From NCBI GenBank assembly GCA_044235425.1, contig JBIIHW010000025.1, positions 20,493 to 84,492 of the forward strand: a stretch of 64,000 bases of DNA. Reading direction: 5' to 3'. The translations under genes and the position numbers were made by a program. Source of the stretch: JBJSXJ01 sp044235425 (GTDB taxonomy: Bacteria > Planctomycetota > Planctomycetia > Pirellulales > Pirellulaceae). The notes under the pieces are model-generated. The model was not told the DNA's origin. It was given only the letters and a program-made list of their open reading frames with translations, and searched no databases. This document shows positions 45,995 through 56,257 of this stretch, in pieces (the first letter of the stretch is position 1; the number at the start of each line of letters is the position of its first letter).

Positions 45995-46840
45995 CTAGTT
46001 GTCCTTCTTGCGCTCCGTTTCCTCTGCCGGCGTTTCTTGACTCTCCTCGGGAGCATCATCGCGGGAGAACCACATCATGTGTTGCCACGGCAGTCGATCG
46101 AACTGTTTGACCAGTCGGAATCCGTTGGGCTGCAGTTCTTTCAGAACCTGGGCCTTCGTCATTTTGTGCTCAGGCTTGATCGGTACGTTGAAATCCTCAC
46201 CGCGATACTCGACCAGCACGAGTCGTCCGCGAGGTGACAGCGACTCGCGAATGGCGGCCAGCATTTGTTCTGGATATGAGAACTCGTGATAAACATCCAC
46301 GCAGAGCACGAGATCTATCTTTCCCTTCGGAAGACGCGGCGAGATAGGCGTGCCGAGGATCGGCGAGATGTTTGAGATGCCTTCCTGATCGGCGCGATCA
46401 TTGAGAAACTTCAGCATCTCCGGCTGAATGTCAACGCCATAGACATGTCCATTCGCGCCCACCATCTTGGCGAGCGGAATGGCGTAAAAACCATTGCCAC
46501 ACCCCATGTCGCAAATCGACATTCCTTGCTTGACACCCAGCGACGCCAGTACTAACGAACAACGTTCCTCGCGCTCGCGCGTGTCACGCGTCAGCCATTC
46601 AGCACCCGTGAAGTGCATGGTCTGAGCGATCCGGCGCCCCATGTAGACGTCGAGCGGCTTTGGTAGCTTGCGCGCGATCGGATTTGGGCCGTCGTTGAAA
46701 TCCTGAGCAGCTAGCGGGGATGAACTGAGTAGGGCGATGATTAGAACTGCCCAAAGACTGGTTCTCAGATTCGCCCAGAGAATTACTCCTCCGAGACTTT
46801 GCTGAGGGGACTGCCTCGTAATTTGCTCGCTCTGTTTCAT
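45995..46840 (-). CDS. Exported class I SAM-dependent methyltransferase
   Basis: A 281-residue protein. Residues ~25-46 form a hydrophobic signal-like segment ending SPLAAQ. The Rossmann core has CDMGCGNGFYAIPLA (SAM-binding motif I), YGVDIQPEML, LVLCVDVYHEF and GRLVLVEYRGED. The C-terminus is Glu/Lys-rich. A SAM methyltransferase behind a signal peptide is odd, as SAM is cytoplasmic; the segment may instead be a membrane anchor. The start ATG at 46840 fits. It is followed by the peptidase gene at a 16-base gap. Confidence 0.75.
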   Translation of the reverse strand: MKQSEQITRQSPQQSLGGVILWANLRTSLWAVLIIALLSSSPLAAQDFNDGPNPIARKLPKPLDVYMGRRIAQTMHFTGAEWLTRDTREREERCSLVLASLGVKQGMSICDMGCGNGFYAIPLAKMVGANGHVYGVDIQPEMLKFLNDRADQEGISNISPILGTPISPRLPKGKIDLVLCVDVYHEFSYPEQMLAAIRESLSPRGRLVLVEYRGEDFNVPIKPEHKMTKAQVLKELQPNGFRLVKQFDRLPWQHMMWFSRDDAPEESQETPAEETERKKDN

Positions 46841-46909
46841 CGGCTGTGCTCCGTCTGAGGACCCCGGTATTCGGAGCCGGAATTGTAGCGATTGGAACGG
46901 CCACCGGCG

Positions 46910-49900
46910 CTACTTAGACGCAGTTTCCGCTGATTTTTCTGGACTGCTCGTCGTCGGCTTGGGCCGCTGCATCCAGTCGACAACCCATTGAACTGAGCTA
47001 TAGAAAACCGGTGTGAGCAGGATCCCGAAGATCGTCACTCCCAGCATGCCAGAGAAGACGGCCACTCCTAGAGTGTGTCGCACCTCAGCACCGGCTCCGG
47101 TACCAACGATGAGTGGGACCACGCCGAAGATGAAAGCCAAGGAGGTCATCACGATGGGCCGTAGTCGTAGGCGACAGGCTTCACGGATCGCGACTTGCCG
47201 AGTTGCTCCATCGGCATGCCGAGCGCGCGCGAATTCCACAATCAGAATCGCATTTTTACAGGCCAAGCCAACCAGAACTACGAAGCCGACTTGGGTGAAA
47301 ATGTTGATATCAAGCCCGGCCCAGCGCACACCGATCACCGAACAGAGTAAGCACATCGGCACGACCAGAATGACGGCGAGCGGCAGGGCCCAGCTTTCAT
47401 ACTGGGCTGCCAATACTAAAAAAACGAGTACCACTGCCAGGAGAAAGGCGAACTGCGAGGTGCTCGTCGCATTTTGTTGCAGCAGCGCCAGCTCCGTCCA
47501 CTCCGCCCGCATCGAGGGGAGTAGCTGGGCCTGTGAAACTTCCGTCATCCGATCAATCGCTTGCCCGGAACTAGAACCCGGCGCTGGATTGGCGCTGATG
47601 ATCGCGGAAGGATAGAGATTGTAGCGCACGACCATCCGCGGTCCACGCGTTTCCTCGGCCCGCGCCATGGCATCCAGTGGCACCATTTTGCCCTGCTCAC
47701 TACGCACACTCATCCAACGTAAGTCGCTGGGGTTCATGCGATACGAACTGTCTGCCTGTACATTCACTTGCCACGTACGACCAAATCGATTGAAGTCGTT
47801 CACGTAAAGTGAACCTAAATTGACTTGCAGAGTACCGAAGAGCTCCGCGAGCGAAACATGCCGCAACTTTGCGACGTCGCGATCGATGTCCAGTTTCACC
47901 CAGGTGGTATCGCCACGCTGTGTCGAAAAGAGATTCGCCAATTCAGCATGACGATCTCCGGCATTCACAATGCGATCACTCACGAGTTTCAAGCTGTCGT
48001 CGCCAAGTCCTCCTCGATCTTGAATGACGATCCGAAATCCTTCGCTGGTGCCGAGTCCATCAATCGGTGGAGCACCAAAGACATAGACTTCAGCCTTCGC
48101 CAACTCTGCTGTCAGATCACGTGTCAATCGCTCACTCAGCATCTTTCCAGTCAGATCAGCTCCGCGCTGCTCGAAATCATCTAGCATCACATACAGCGTG
48201 CCGACATTGGAGGCTTTGGCATTCAACAGTACCGAGTTTCCAGCAATTGCCAGCGTATGCCGCACTCCCCGCATCTCCGACGCCAACTGTTCCGCACGCT
48301 GCAGGACGCTGGCGGTGCGATCTAGTGAGGCCGATTCGGGCAGCTGGACATTCACCAGCAGATAACCTTTATCTTGCGTGGGAATGAAACCTGTCGGAGT
48401 GCGATCGACGAGCTGATAAGTCCAGAAGAGCAGGCCGCCGTAGGCTAACAAAATCAGTGGCGTTACTTTCAGAAAACCGCCTACCAGCGTCACATAGCCA
48501 CTCGTCACGGCACTAAATAATCGATTGAAAATATCCAGTGCCCAAGCGAGCACATGATTGATGGGCTGTGCGGCGAGCCTCAAGGCCACGGCCGCCACGA
48601 CACCACAAACCACCATACTCCACCAGTGCGCCTCGCCAGGCAGCTTGGCCACATAGGGTTGCAGCCAGGGATCGACCCAGAGCGAAATCCAGCGTGCTCC
48701 CAGCCAGGCACCAACGATCAAAAACAAGAGCCGCGGAAGTGGCTCGGCGCTATGCTCCAGCGCCTTGATCGCGGCGGAGGCTTTCGTGCCACCCTGAGTA
48801 GCTCCCGATGGTTGAGGGGGAGCGTGTCGCGGTCGCAGCAGCAGCACCGCCAAGGCGGGACTCAGCGTCAACGAATTGAAGGCCGATAGGATGGTCGAGA
48901 TGGCGATTGTCAGCGCGAATTGGCGGAAGAACTGTCCGACGATACCACTGATGAAAATGCACGGTACGAAAACCGCGGTTAGCACCAGTCCGACCGCGAT
49001 CACCGGGCCGTCGACTTCATCCATCGCTTTCACCGCTGCCTCACGCGGCTCCAGTCCACGCTCAATCCACTGCTCGATCGCCTCCACCACCACGATGGCG
49101 TCATCCACCACAATGCCGATGGCCAGCACGAGCCCGAACAGAGTGAGTGTATTCAAACTGAAGCCACAGGCGGCCATCGCCGCAAAGGTGCCGATAATTG
49201 CCACCGGCACCGCCACCAGCGGAATCACTGCCGCACGCCAACCGCGCAAAAAGATCAACACCACCCCAGACACCAGTAGCACGGCATCACGCAAGGCATA
49301 AAACACCTCATTGATCGACTCGCGAACAAAAGGTGTCGTGTCATAAACAATCGCATAGTCGACACCTGCGGGAAAGCGCTGCTTCAGCTCCTCCATCTTC
49401 GCTCGCACTGACCGGGCGGTATCGAGCGCGTTGGAGCCAGGCAGCTGATAGATCGAAAGTGCGACGGTAGGTTTCTGATCGAGCGTACAGACTTGGTCGT
49501 AATCGAGGGCCCCGAGTTCTACTCGAGCTACATCCTTGAGGCGTGTGATGCGGCCCTCATCGTCCGTTTTGAGGATCATGTCCGAGAACTGCTGCTCCTC
49601 CGACAATCGACCCATCGTGGTCATCGTGTATTGAAAGACCTGTTCGGGCGGAGCGGGAGGTTGTCCAATTTGCCCCGCTGGCACCTGAATATTCTGCTGC
49701 TCGATCGCCCTGACGACATCATTGGGCGATAACCGCCGCGTCGACATGCGGATCGGATCAAGCCACACTCGCATGCTGTAATCACGTTGCCCCAGAAACG
49801 CGATATCACCCACACCGGGCAAGCGAGACAGCTCATCGCGCAACTGGATCGTGGCATAATTGCTCAGATAAAGATTGTCCCGACTGCTATCGGGGGAATA

Positions 49901-50329
49901 GAGATTGATCATCATCAGGACGGATGGCGATTTCTTTTTCACCGTCACGCCACGTCTTCGCACCAGCTCCGGCAAGACCGGCTGCGCCAACCCCACTCGA
50001 TTCTGCACGAGCACCTGAGCCAGATTAAGATCCGTGCCAGGTCGAAATGTCACGGTCAACGTGTAACTACCGTCGTTGGTACTACGCGATGACATGTAGA
50101 GCATGTCTTCGACTCCGTTCACCTGCTGCTCAATCGGTGCCGCTACGGTATCGGCAATCACGGTGGCATTGGCCCCCGGATAGATCGCGGAAACTTCGAC
50201 CGTGGGCGGTGTGATCTCGGGATACTGCGTCACCGGCAAAGTCACCAGTGCGATGCCACCCGACAGCGTGATGATGATGGATAACACCGCTGCGAAAATC
50301 GGTCGATCGATAAAGAAACGAGCAAACAT
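46910..50329 (-). CDS. RND (HAE1) efflux permease, second of a tandem pair
   Basis: A 1139-residue proton-driven tripartite efflux pump subunit, like AcrB/MexB. FARFFIDRPIFAAVLSIIITLSGG is the first helix, followed by porter domains. GIVVDDAIVVVEAIE is the helix 4 Asp pair and FVLVGLACKNAILIVEFA the helix 10/11 Lys region. There is an insertion after helix 6 (about residues 500-590), with two extra hydrophobic segments, making it longer than the ~1050 of AcrB. It follows the other permease by only 9 bases, so both are co-expressed with the adaptor. Confidence 0.92.
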   Translation of the reverse strand: MFARFFIDRPIFAAVLSIIITLSGGIALVTLPVTQYPEITPPTVEVSAIYPGANATVIADTVAAPIEQQVNGVEDMLYMSSRSTNDGSYTLTVTFRPGTDLNLAQVLVQNRVGLAQPVLPELVRRRGVTVKKKSPSVLMMINLYSPDSSRDNLYLSNYATIQLRDELSRLPGVGDIAFLGQRDYSMRVWLDPIRMSTRRLSPNDVVRAIEQQNIQVPAGQIGQPPAPPEQVFQYTMTTMGRLSEEQQFSDMILKTDDEGRITRLKDVARVELGALDYDQVCTLDQKPTVALSIYQLPGSNALDTARSVRAKMEELKQRFPAGVDYAIVYDTTPFVRESINEVFYALRDAVLLVSGVVLIFLRGWRAAVIPLVAVPVAIIGTFAAMAACGFSLNTLTLFGLVLAIGIVVDDAIVVVEAIEQWIERGLEPREAAVKAMDEVDGPVIAVGLVLTAVFVPCIFISGIVGQFFRQFALTIAISTILSAFNSLTLSPALAVLLLRPRHAPPQPSGATQGGTKASAAIKALEHSAEPLPRLLFLIVGAWLGARWISLWVDPWLQPYVAKLPGEAHWWSMVVCGVVAAVALRLAAQPINHVLAWALDIFNRLFSAVTSGYVTLVGGFLKVTPLILLAYGGLLFWTYQLVDRTPTGFIPTQDKGYLLVNVQLPESASLDRTASVLQRAEQLASEMRGVRHTLAIAGNSVLLNAKASNVGTLYVMLDDFEQRGADLTGKMLSERLTRDLTAELAKAEVYVFGAPPIDGLGTSEGFRIVIQDRGGLGDDSLKLVSDRIVNAGDRHAELANLFSTQRGDTTWVKLDIDRDVAKLRHVSLAELFGTLQVNLGSLYVNDFNRFGRTWQVNVQADSSYRMNPSDLRWMSVRSEQGKMVPLDAMARAEETRGPRMVVRYNLYPSAIISANPAPGSSSGQAIDRMTEVSQAQLLPSMRAEWTELALLQQNATSTSQFAFLLAVVLVFLVLAAQYESWALPLAVILVVPMCLLCSVIGVRWAGLDINIFTQVGFVVLVGLACKNAILIVEFARARHADGATRQVAIREACRLRLRPIVMTSLAFIFGVVPLIVGTGAGAEVRHTLGVAVFSGMLGVTIFGILLTPVFYSSVQWVVDWMQRPKPTTSSPEKSAETASK

Positions 50330-50338
50330 CGAGTGACC

Positions 50339-53300
50339 TTATGAGGAAATCTGGACCGGCTCTGTCGCCGAAGTCGGTTCATCAGAAACAGCCGGTAAGG
50401 GCGGATTCAGATTTGGATTGGGATGCGGATTGGGATTCAAATCCGGATTCGGGAGAGCCCTTTTTCGGCGAACAACAAATCGATCAATGACATCAAAAAA
50501 CACCGGCGTCAAAAAAATCCCAAAGATCGTGACTCCCAACATCCCGCTGAAAACTGCGACTCCTAGTGCCCGGCGCATCTCGGAACCAGCGCCGTTCGCC
50601 CAGGCCAGCGGAACAACGCCCAAAATGAAGGCAAAAGATGTCATTAAGATCGGACGCAAGCGCAATTCGCAAGCGGTGAGGATTGCTTGTCGGCGGTCCA
50701 GTCCCGCCTGCCGTTTGGCCGCGGCAAATTCCACAATCAAAATTGCATTCTTACAGGCCAAGCCAATCAAGACGACAAAACCAATCTGAGTGAAGATGTT
50801 GATGTCTTGTTTCACCCAGGCCACGCCCGCAATCGAACTCAATACACACATGGGAACTACCAGGATTACGGCGAGTGGCAACGACCAACTTTCATATAGG
50901 GCCGCCAATACCAGGAACACAAACACCACCGACAGAGCGAAGATCAGCATGCCCGTATTGCGAGTGGTGCGCTCCAGATAGGTAATCTCAGTCCACTCAC
51001 TGGACATGTTGCGCGGCAACTCGGTCTCGGCGAGTTTTTCCAGGGAAGCGATCGCCTGCCCAGTACTGAATCCGCTGGCCACGCTGCCATTGATCGCGGC
51101 AGCGGGATACATGTTGTAACGAGTTACCACAATGGGCGCTGATTCCATCCGTACATTCGCCACGGTCCCCAGCGGTACCATCTGATGATGACGATTGCGA
51201 ACGTTAAGCTTTCGTACATCGTCCACTTCGTTGCGATACTTCATATCGGCTTGCACGATCACCTGATAGGTGCGGCCAAAGCGGTTGAAATCGTTCACAT
51301 ATCGAGCTCCCAGATAGCCTTGGAGCGTACCAAAGACATCAATCGGATTAATGGCGTGAGCGTGACAGGCTTCGCGATTGACATCCACAAACAATTGCGG
51401 CGAATTTGCTTTGTAGACCGTGAAGAGGCCGGTGAGTCCAGCTTGCTTGTTGCCCTCGGCCACCAGCTTGTCGGTGAACTTCTGCAGCGGAACGATACCA
51501 AGCTCCCCACGATCCTCGATCATCAGCTTAAAGCCTCCCGCTCGTCCCAACCCACTGACCGCCGGCGGTGGAAACAAATTCACGGTCGCTTCGGGTACCT
51601 CGCGCGCGATGCCGGCCTTGAGATCCGCAATGATGGCATCGGACTTAAGTGCCGGATCCATTCGTTCCTCAAAGCCTCGCAGAATGATGAACATCGAACC
51701 AAACTGCGGACCATAAGCACTCAAGATGAAGGAGTTACCCGCAACGGAATTGACATTCTTGACTCCTGGATGAGCGAGGACGATTTTTTCGATGCGTGCC
51801 ATCACGTCCCGAGTGACTTGAGCGGCCGTGGCATCCGGCATCTGTACACTGGCGATCACATAGCCTTTGTCCTGCGAGGGTATGAATCCCTTAGGAAGTT
51901 GTCCGAATCCCCAGACGGTCAGAAGCAGCAGGCCTCCATAAACAAACAACACGAGCAGCGGCACGCGGATCAAGCGCCCCACGATTGTCAGATAACCACG
52001 ATTCGCCCGATGAAATCCCCAGTCAAAGCAGCGAAAGAACCAACCACATGTGACATCGATCAGCCAGGTCAACGGATCCCGTCGCGATCCGGGTTTACGC
52101 AGCAGAAGAGCGGCCAGAGCGGGGCTGAGAGTCAGGGAGTTGATGGTGGATAACAGGGTTGATACCGCGATCGTCAGAGCAAATTGCCGGAAAAACTGAC
52201 CAATGATGCCCGAGATGAAGGCGCAGGGAATGAACACGGCCGAAAGGACGAGACCTACCGCGATGACCGGCCCTGATACCTCCTGCATCGCTCGATGAGC
52301 TGCTGCGCGCGGCTCTAGCCCATGCTCAATGTGCCGCTCAATGGCCTCTACCACCACAATCGCATCATCCACCACGATGCCGATGGCGAGTACGAGACCG
52401 AAGAGTGTCAGATTATTGATGCTGAAGCCAGCAAGCGCCATGGCGGCAAAGGTACCGATGACAGCCACGGGTACCGCGATCAGCGGGATCACGGCGGCTC
52501 GCCAACCTTTCAGAAACACCAAGACGACGATCGCAACCAACACCACCGCATCCCGTAACGCATGAAATACCTCCCGAATCGACTCGCGGATGAATGGCGT
52601 CGTGTCATAGCCAATTTCGTAGACCATGCCCTCCGGGAAGTCGCGCGACAATTCCGCCATCTTCTCGTTAATCATGTCGGCGGTCTCGAGTGCGTTGGCG
52701 GTAGAGAGTTGAAAAATAGCTAAACCAACCGTTGGCTTCCCATCAAATCGATTGGCCACATCGCTGCTGCGAGCACCCAGTTCGATGCGGGCTACATCGC
52801 GGAGACGCACCAGCCGTTCGTCGTCGCTGACACGCACAATGATGCGGCCGAATTCCTCGGGTGTCTGCAGTCGACCAGTCACCGCGACAGGAAACTGAAA
52901 GACCTGATCGTGACTCGTTGGCGGCTGACCCAATTGTCCCGACGCCAATTGAAAGTTTTGCTCGCGGAGCGCACCAAGCACGTCGTTCACCGTCATGCCA
53001 CGTTCCGCCAGTAGCTCCGGATCCAGCCAGACACGCATGCTGTAATCACGCTGTCCAAAAATCAGCACCTCGCTGATGCCCGGCAAGCGGGTCAGCTCAT
53101 CCCGCAAATGGACCAAGGCATAATTGCTGAGATAAAGCTGGTCATATCGTCCCGACGGTGAATTCAAACTCACCGTGAGCAGTATGTCGGGAGAACGGCG
53201 ACGCAAAGTGACACCGGTTTGTCGCACGACGTCCGGTAACTGTGGCAGTGCCAGACTCGCGCGATTCTGCACCAGCACTTGAGCCAAGTCGAGATTCACG

Positions 53301-53593
53301 CCGGGCTTGAATGTGACCGTGAGCGTGTATGAACCATCATTGGTTGACTGCGAGGCCATGTACAACATGTCCTCGACGCCGTTCACTCGCTGCTCAATCG
53401 GTGCTGCCACGGTCTCAGCCACTACCGTGGCACTGGCGCCTGGGTAAACACAATCAATCTGGACCGTGGGTGGCGCAACTTGTGGATACTGAGCGATGGG
53501 TAATTCACGCGACGCCACCGCACCGGCCAGCGTCACCAAAATGGAGATGACCGCCGCGAAGATAGGTCGATCGATAAAGTAACGTGAGAACAC
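50339..53593 (-). CDS. RND (HAE1) efflux permease, first of a tandem pair
   Basis: A 1084-residue paralogue of the downstream permease. FSRYFIDRPIFAAVISILVTLAGA, GIVVDDAIVVVEAIE and IGLACKNAILIVEFA mark the helices with the proton-relay residues. The C-terminus ends with a short NPxxNPNPHPNPNLNP low-complexity tail. Usual AcrB-like length. It is 60 bases after the adaptor gene. Two permeases with one adaptor suggest a heteromeric or twin pump, as in MdtBC. No outer-membrane channel gene is in the window. Confidence 0.92.
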   Translation of the reverse strand: MFSRYFIDRPIFAAVISILVTLAGAVASRELPIAQYPQVAPPTVQIDCVYPGASATVVAETVAAPIEQRVNGVEDMLYMASQSTNDGSYTLTVTFKPGVNLDLAQVLVQNRASLALPQLPDVVRQTGVTLRRRSPDILLTVSLNSPSGRYDQLYLSNYALVHLRDELTRLPGISEVLIFGQRDYSMRVWLDPELLAERGMTVNDVLGALREQNFQLASGQLGQPPTSHDQVFQFPVAVTGRLQTPEEFGRIIVRVSDDERLVRLRDVARIELGARSSDVANRFDGKPTVGLAIFQLSTANALETADMINEKMAELSRDFPEGMVYEIGYDTTPFIRESIREVFHALRDAVVLVAIVVLVFLKGWRAAVIPLIAVPVAVIGTFAAMALAGFSINNLTLFGLVLAIGIVVDDAIVVVEAIERHIEHGLEPRAAAHRAMQEVSGPVIAVGLVLSAVFIPCAFISGIIGQFFRQFALTIAVSTLLSTINSLTLSPALAALLLRKPGSRRDPLTWLIDVTCGWFFRCFDWGFHRANRGYLTIVGRLIRVPLLVLFVYGGLLLLTVWGFGQLPKGFIPSQDKGYVIASVQMPDATAAQVTRDVMARIEKIVLAHPGVKNVNSVAGNSFILSAYGPQFGSMFIILRGFEERMDPALKSDAIIADLKAGIAREVPEATVNLFPPPAVSGLGRAGGFKLMIEDRGELGIVPLQKFTDKLVAEGNKQAGLTGLFTVYKANSPQLFVDVNREACHAHAINPIDVFGTLQGYLGARYVNDFNRFGRTYQVIVQADMKYRNEVDDVRKLNVRNRHHQMVPLGTVANVRMESAPIVVTRYNMYPAAAINGSVASGFSTGQAIASLEKLAETELPRNMSSEWTEITYLERTTRNTGMLIFALSVVFVFLVLAALYESWSLPLAVILVVPMCVLSSIAGVAWVKQDINIFTQIGFVVLIGLACKNAILIVEFAAAKRQAGLDRRQAILTACELRLRPILMTSFAFILGVVPLAWANGAGSEMRRALGVAVFSGMLGVTIFGIFLTPVFFDVIDRFVVRRKRALPNPDLNPNPHPNPNLNPPLPAVSDEPTSATEPVQISS

Positions 53594-53653
53594 CGAGCGT
53601 CACTCCTGAGCACGTCACCAGCACATTCCATGCAAGACCCGTTTTCGTGCGTG

Positions 53654-54784
53654 TCACTCTTTCGCAATCGCGACCTTTTGACCAGGTCGAATGCGCTGCT
53701 GTCCCGCCACTACCACGCGCTCCCCAGGCTCCAAGCCACTTTCAATCACACGCAGTTTTTCCAGAAGTGGTCCCAATGTCACTCGCCGATATTCCACTTC
53801 GTCGTCCGCGTTGAGCACATACAGGTGTCGCTGTCCCTGATCGGTCACCAGCGCCTCCTCCGGTATACACAACCCGGTACGCTTTTCACCCATCGCCATG
53901 CGACAGCGCACGAAAAATCCGGGTAGAAGTCGTAAGTCGTCGTTGGGGATCGTCGCTCGAAAAGCCAGCGTGCCTGTGTCGGCGTCGAGTTCGTTATCGA
54001 TGAAATCGATCTCACCGCGAATCGACGTATTGGTCTCATCGAGGAGCGCTAGGTCCAATGCCCATTTCTGTTTGGCCGTATCAAACGACTCCCCCGCCGC
54101 TAGTGCTCGACGAAACTTGAGCACCGTTCGTTCATCGACGACGAAGTAGGCGTAGATGGGATTGAGCGAGACGATGTGTGCCAGCGATGTGGCGTCGGCG
54201 GTAACCATGTTGCCCGCATCGATGAGATGACGACCAATACGTCCGTCAACGGGCGAGGTGACCGTGGTGAATCCCACCTGAAGCTCAGCCAGTTCCTTGT
54301 TCGCTTCGGCCACGCGCAGCGCTGCAATCGCCTCCGCCCGATCAAACTCCAACAATTCCGCTTCCTCGGAGGAAATCGCTCGACTGGCCAGCAACTGCTT
54401 GGCACGTTCGACCTGTCGAGCAATCCGATCGACGCGCGCTTTACTCTGTCCGATCGTCGCATTGACTCGATTCAGTTCCGATTCGTAGGTGCGCGGATCG
54501 ATGACGAAGAGTGGTTCACCTTTGCGGACCGTTGCACCGTCGCTGAAGAGTACTTTATCCAGATGACCGGTGACCCGAGCACGAATATCAACTTCCTCGG
54601 AAGCAGCGAGTCGCCCGGTAAATTCTTCAGTCGGAACAAACTCTTTTTCCACACCGGCGGCCACGATCACTTCGGGCGGTGGAGCGGGAGGTTTGACAGT
54701 GGCGGCAGCTGGTCGACAACCGGTGCCACAGGCACCTGCCACCACCAGAAGCGATAAGAGCAAAGAGACTCGTGGATCAATCAT
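53654..54784 (-). CDS. RND efflux periplasmic adaptor (membrane fusion protein)
   Basis: A 376-residue adaptor of the AcrA/MexA type. A signal with a lipobox-like VAGAC (residues 15-19) suggests a lipoprotein. Barrel-sandwich lipoyl parts are FTGRLAASEEVDIRARVTGHLDKVLFSDGATVRKG and VDGRIGRHLIDAGNMV. The coiled-coil hairpin lies between (IGQSKARVDRIARQ to EANKELAELQ). The C-terminal part has LGPLLEKLRVIESGLEPGERVVVAG. First gene of the efflux operon; its upstream region carries the operator described separately. Confidence 0.9.
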   Translation of the reverse strand: MIDPRVSLLLSLLVVAGACGTGCRPAAATVKPPAPPPEVIVAAGVEKEFVPTEEFTGRLAASEEVDIRARVTGHLDKVLFSDGATVRKGEPLFVIDPRTYESELNRVNATIGQSKARVDRIARQVERAKQLLASRAISSEEAELLEFDRAEAIAALRVAEANKELAELQVGFTTVTSPVDGRIGRHLIDAGNMVTADATSLAHIVSLNPIYAYFVVDERTVLKFRRALAAGESFDTAKQKWALDLALLDETNTSIRGEIDFIDNELDADTGTLAFRATIPNDDLRLLPGFFVRCRMAMGEKRTGLCIPEEALVTDQGQRHLYVLNADDEVEYRRVTLGPLLEKLRVIESGLEPGERVVVAGQQRIRPGQKVAIAKE

Positions 54785-54864
54785 AGGAGGGCGAGATAGC
54801 GTGCGCTGCAGCAGTTCGACGCGTCGTAAGTTTGGTAGGAAGGAAAAACGTGGGCAGGTAATTT

Positions 54865-54886
54865 GCTGACTGACTGGTCAGTCAGC
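54865..54886. promoter_or_regulatory. Perfect TetR-type operator palindrome
   Basis: Two 10-bp arms, GCTGACTGAC and GTCAGTCAGC, are exact reverse complements around a two-base TG centre. The site lies in the 162-base divergent gap between the efflux adaptor (start 54784) and the TetR gene (start 54947). The TGAC...GTCA core resembles known operators of TetR-family repressors. It likely controls both genes. Confidence 0.85.
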
Positions 54887-54946
54887 TTGTGATTGCGTAT
54901 TGTAAAACGGATCAATGCAAATGCAATTGCCTCGCAGATCCTCGCT

Positions 54947-55588
54947 ATGAAAGCCAGCAAACGTAAAACGACGAAGACTCAGACGACGGAGCGTGAGGAA
55001 CGACGACGAACGATCGTCAATGCCGCCTCGCGACTCTTTGCCGATCATGGTTTCTCGAATTGCGATATGGGTCGCATCGCGCGAAAATTGAAAATCGCCA
55101 AAGGTACGCTCTACCTCTACTACCCCAGTAAACAAGCACTGTTTTTTGCTTGCGTTGATGATGGGATGCAGCGGATGCAGACAACCGTCCGGGAAGCGAG
55201 TGAATCGGTCGAAGATCCATTCGCTCGATTGGCCGCCGCCATGCGCGCCTACCTCGATTTCTTCCTGCAGCATCCCCAGTATGTCGAGCTGATGTTACAG
55301 GAACGAGCGATTTTTCGACGGCGGAAGGCGGCCAGCTATTTCGAACATCGCGATGCGGCTCGTGTCAGCTGGCGCGCCTTCTACCAGAAACTGATTCAAG
55401 AAGGACGCCTACGCTCAGATTTAAGCGTCGATGCTATCCTGGATACCCTCGGACATCTCGTCTACGGCACGATGTTCACCAACCATTTCCTCGGACGCAC
55501 GCAGCCCCTGGTAGATCAGGATCGGCGGATGCTTGATATCGTCCTACGTGGTATCCTAAGTGACCAAGAGCGTCGTCGACGCGATTAA
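54947..55588 (+). CDS. TetR/AcrR-family transcriptional repressor
   Basis: A 213-residue regulator. The N-terminal helix-turn-helix (about 15-60) reads IVNAASRLFADHGFSNCDMGRIARKLKIAKGTLYLYYPSKQALFF, a classic TetR_N pattern. The C-terminal part binds an inducer ligand in this family. The ATG at 54947 is preferred to a TTG at 54893, which would overlap the operator area. It is divergent from the RND operon and very probably represses it, as AcrR does. Confidence 0.9.
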   Translation: MKASKRKTTKTQTTEREERRRTIVNAASRLFADHGFSNCDMGRIARKLKIAKGTLYLYYPSKQALFFACVDDGMQRMQTTVREASESVEDPFARLAAAMRAYLDFFLQHPQYVELMLQERAIFRRRKAASYFEHRDAARVSWRAFYQKLIQEGRLRSDLSVDAILDTLGHLVYGTMFTNHFLGRTQPLVDQDRRMLDIVLRGILSDQERRRRD

Positions 55589-55671
55589 GACTGCCGCGAA
55601 AAGCGGCCACTCAACACCACTCAAAGTGCTCGCGATCACTTTTTGATCGATAAAACCAGGAGAAAGTTTCG

Positions 55672-56031
55672 ATGCCTAAGTTAACCGTGGAAGGTGTGGG
55701 AGAATTTGAAGTACCACAGGGTATGCGCTTGGTGCTCGCCATGACCCAAGTCGCTGGCGTGGATCAGCTGCATGCGTGTGGTGGTAAGTCGCGATGCACC
55801 ACGTGCAAAGTGGAATTCGTGTCGGGGGAGCCACAGCGGATCACGACCGCCGAGCGAGATATTCTTGCCGCTCGTGGACTCAGCGGGGTGCGGCTGAGTT
55901 GCCAGATTTTATGCGAGCAAGACATGACCGTGCGCGCGATTAGCCGGTTCGAGGGCAGTGGACGCAAAGATGCCGGCGGTCCACCCGCGTCCGAGATCGA
56001 ACCCCCTCCGGTTTGGGTCGATAAAAACTAG
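55672..56031 (+). CDS. 2Fe-2S ferredoxin
   Basis: A 119-residue protein with a plant-type 2Fe-2S fold. The cysteines lie in HACGGKSRCTTCKVEF (residues ~36-45) and LSCQI (~76). The C-terminus has a Gly/Pro/Glu-rich extension. GGAG-like sequence precedes the ATG. It is an electron carrier; the partner is unknown. It lies 83 bases after the TetR gene on the same strand. Confidence 0.85.
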   Translation: MPKLTVEGVGEFEVPQGMRLVLAMTQVAGVDQLHACGGKSRCTTCKVEFVSGEPQRITTAERDILAARGLSGVRLSCQILCEQDMTVRAISRFEGSGRKDAGGPPASEIEPPPVWVDKN

Positions 56032-56257
56032 CAGCTCGTCGCCTGTCACTCTGCTGCCCCAACGATCCTCGTGGAGTTCAACTTTGATCATTTCCTGTTG
56101 ACACGCCGTTAAGTTCGCCCAAGTTTGCCAGGTTTTTTCATCTTTGTGCCTTAGTTTGAGCCACAGATTGCTGATCTGGCGTTTCGCCATCCTTCTGAAT
56201 TTGAACGGCATCTCTCCGGAAGTTTACGATGTCATGTTGAATCTGCCACTCCCGTCG

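Noticed and set aside
51185..52153. 322-residue open frame on the plus strand
   Set aside because: Antisense of an RND permease; no start signal or domain.
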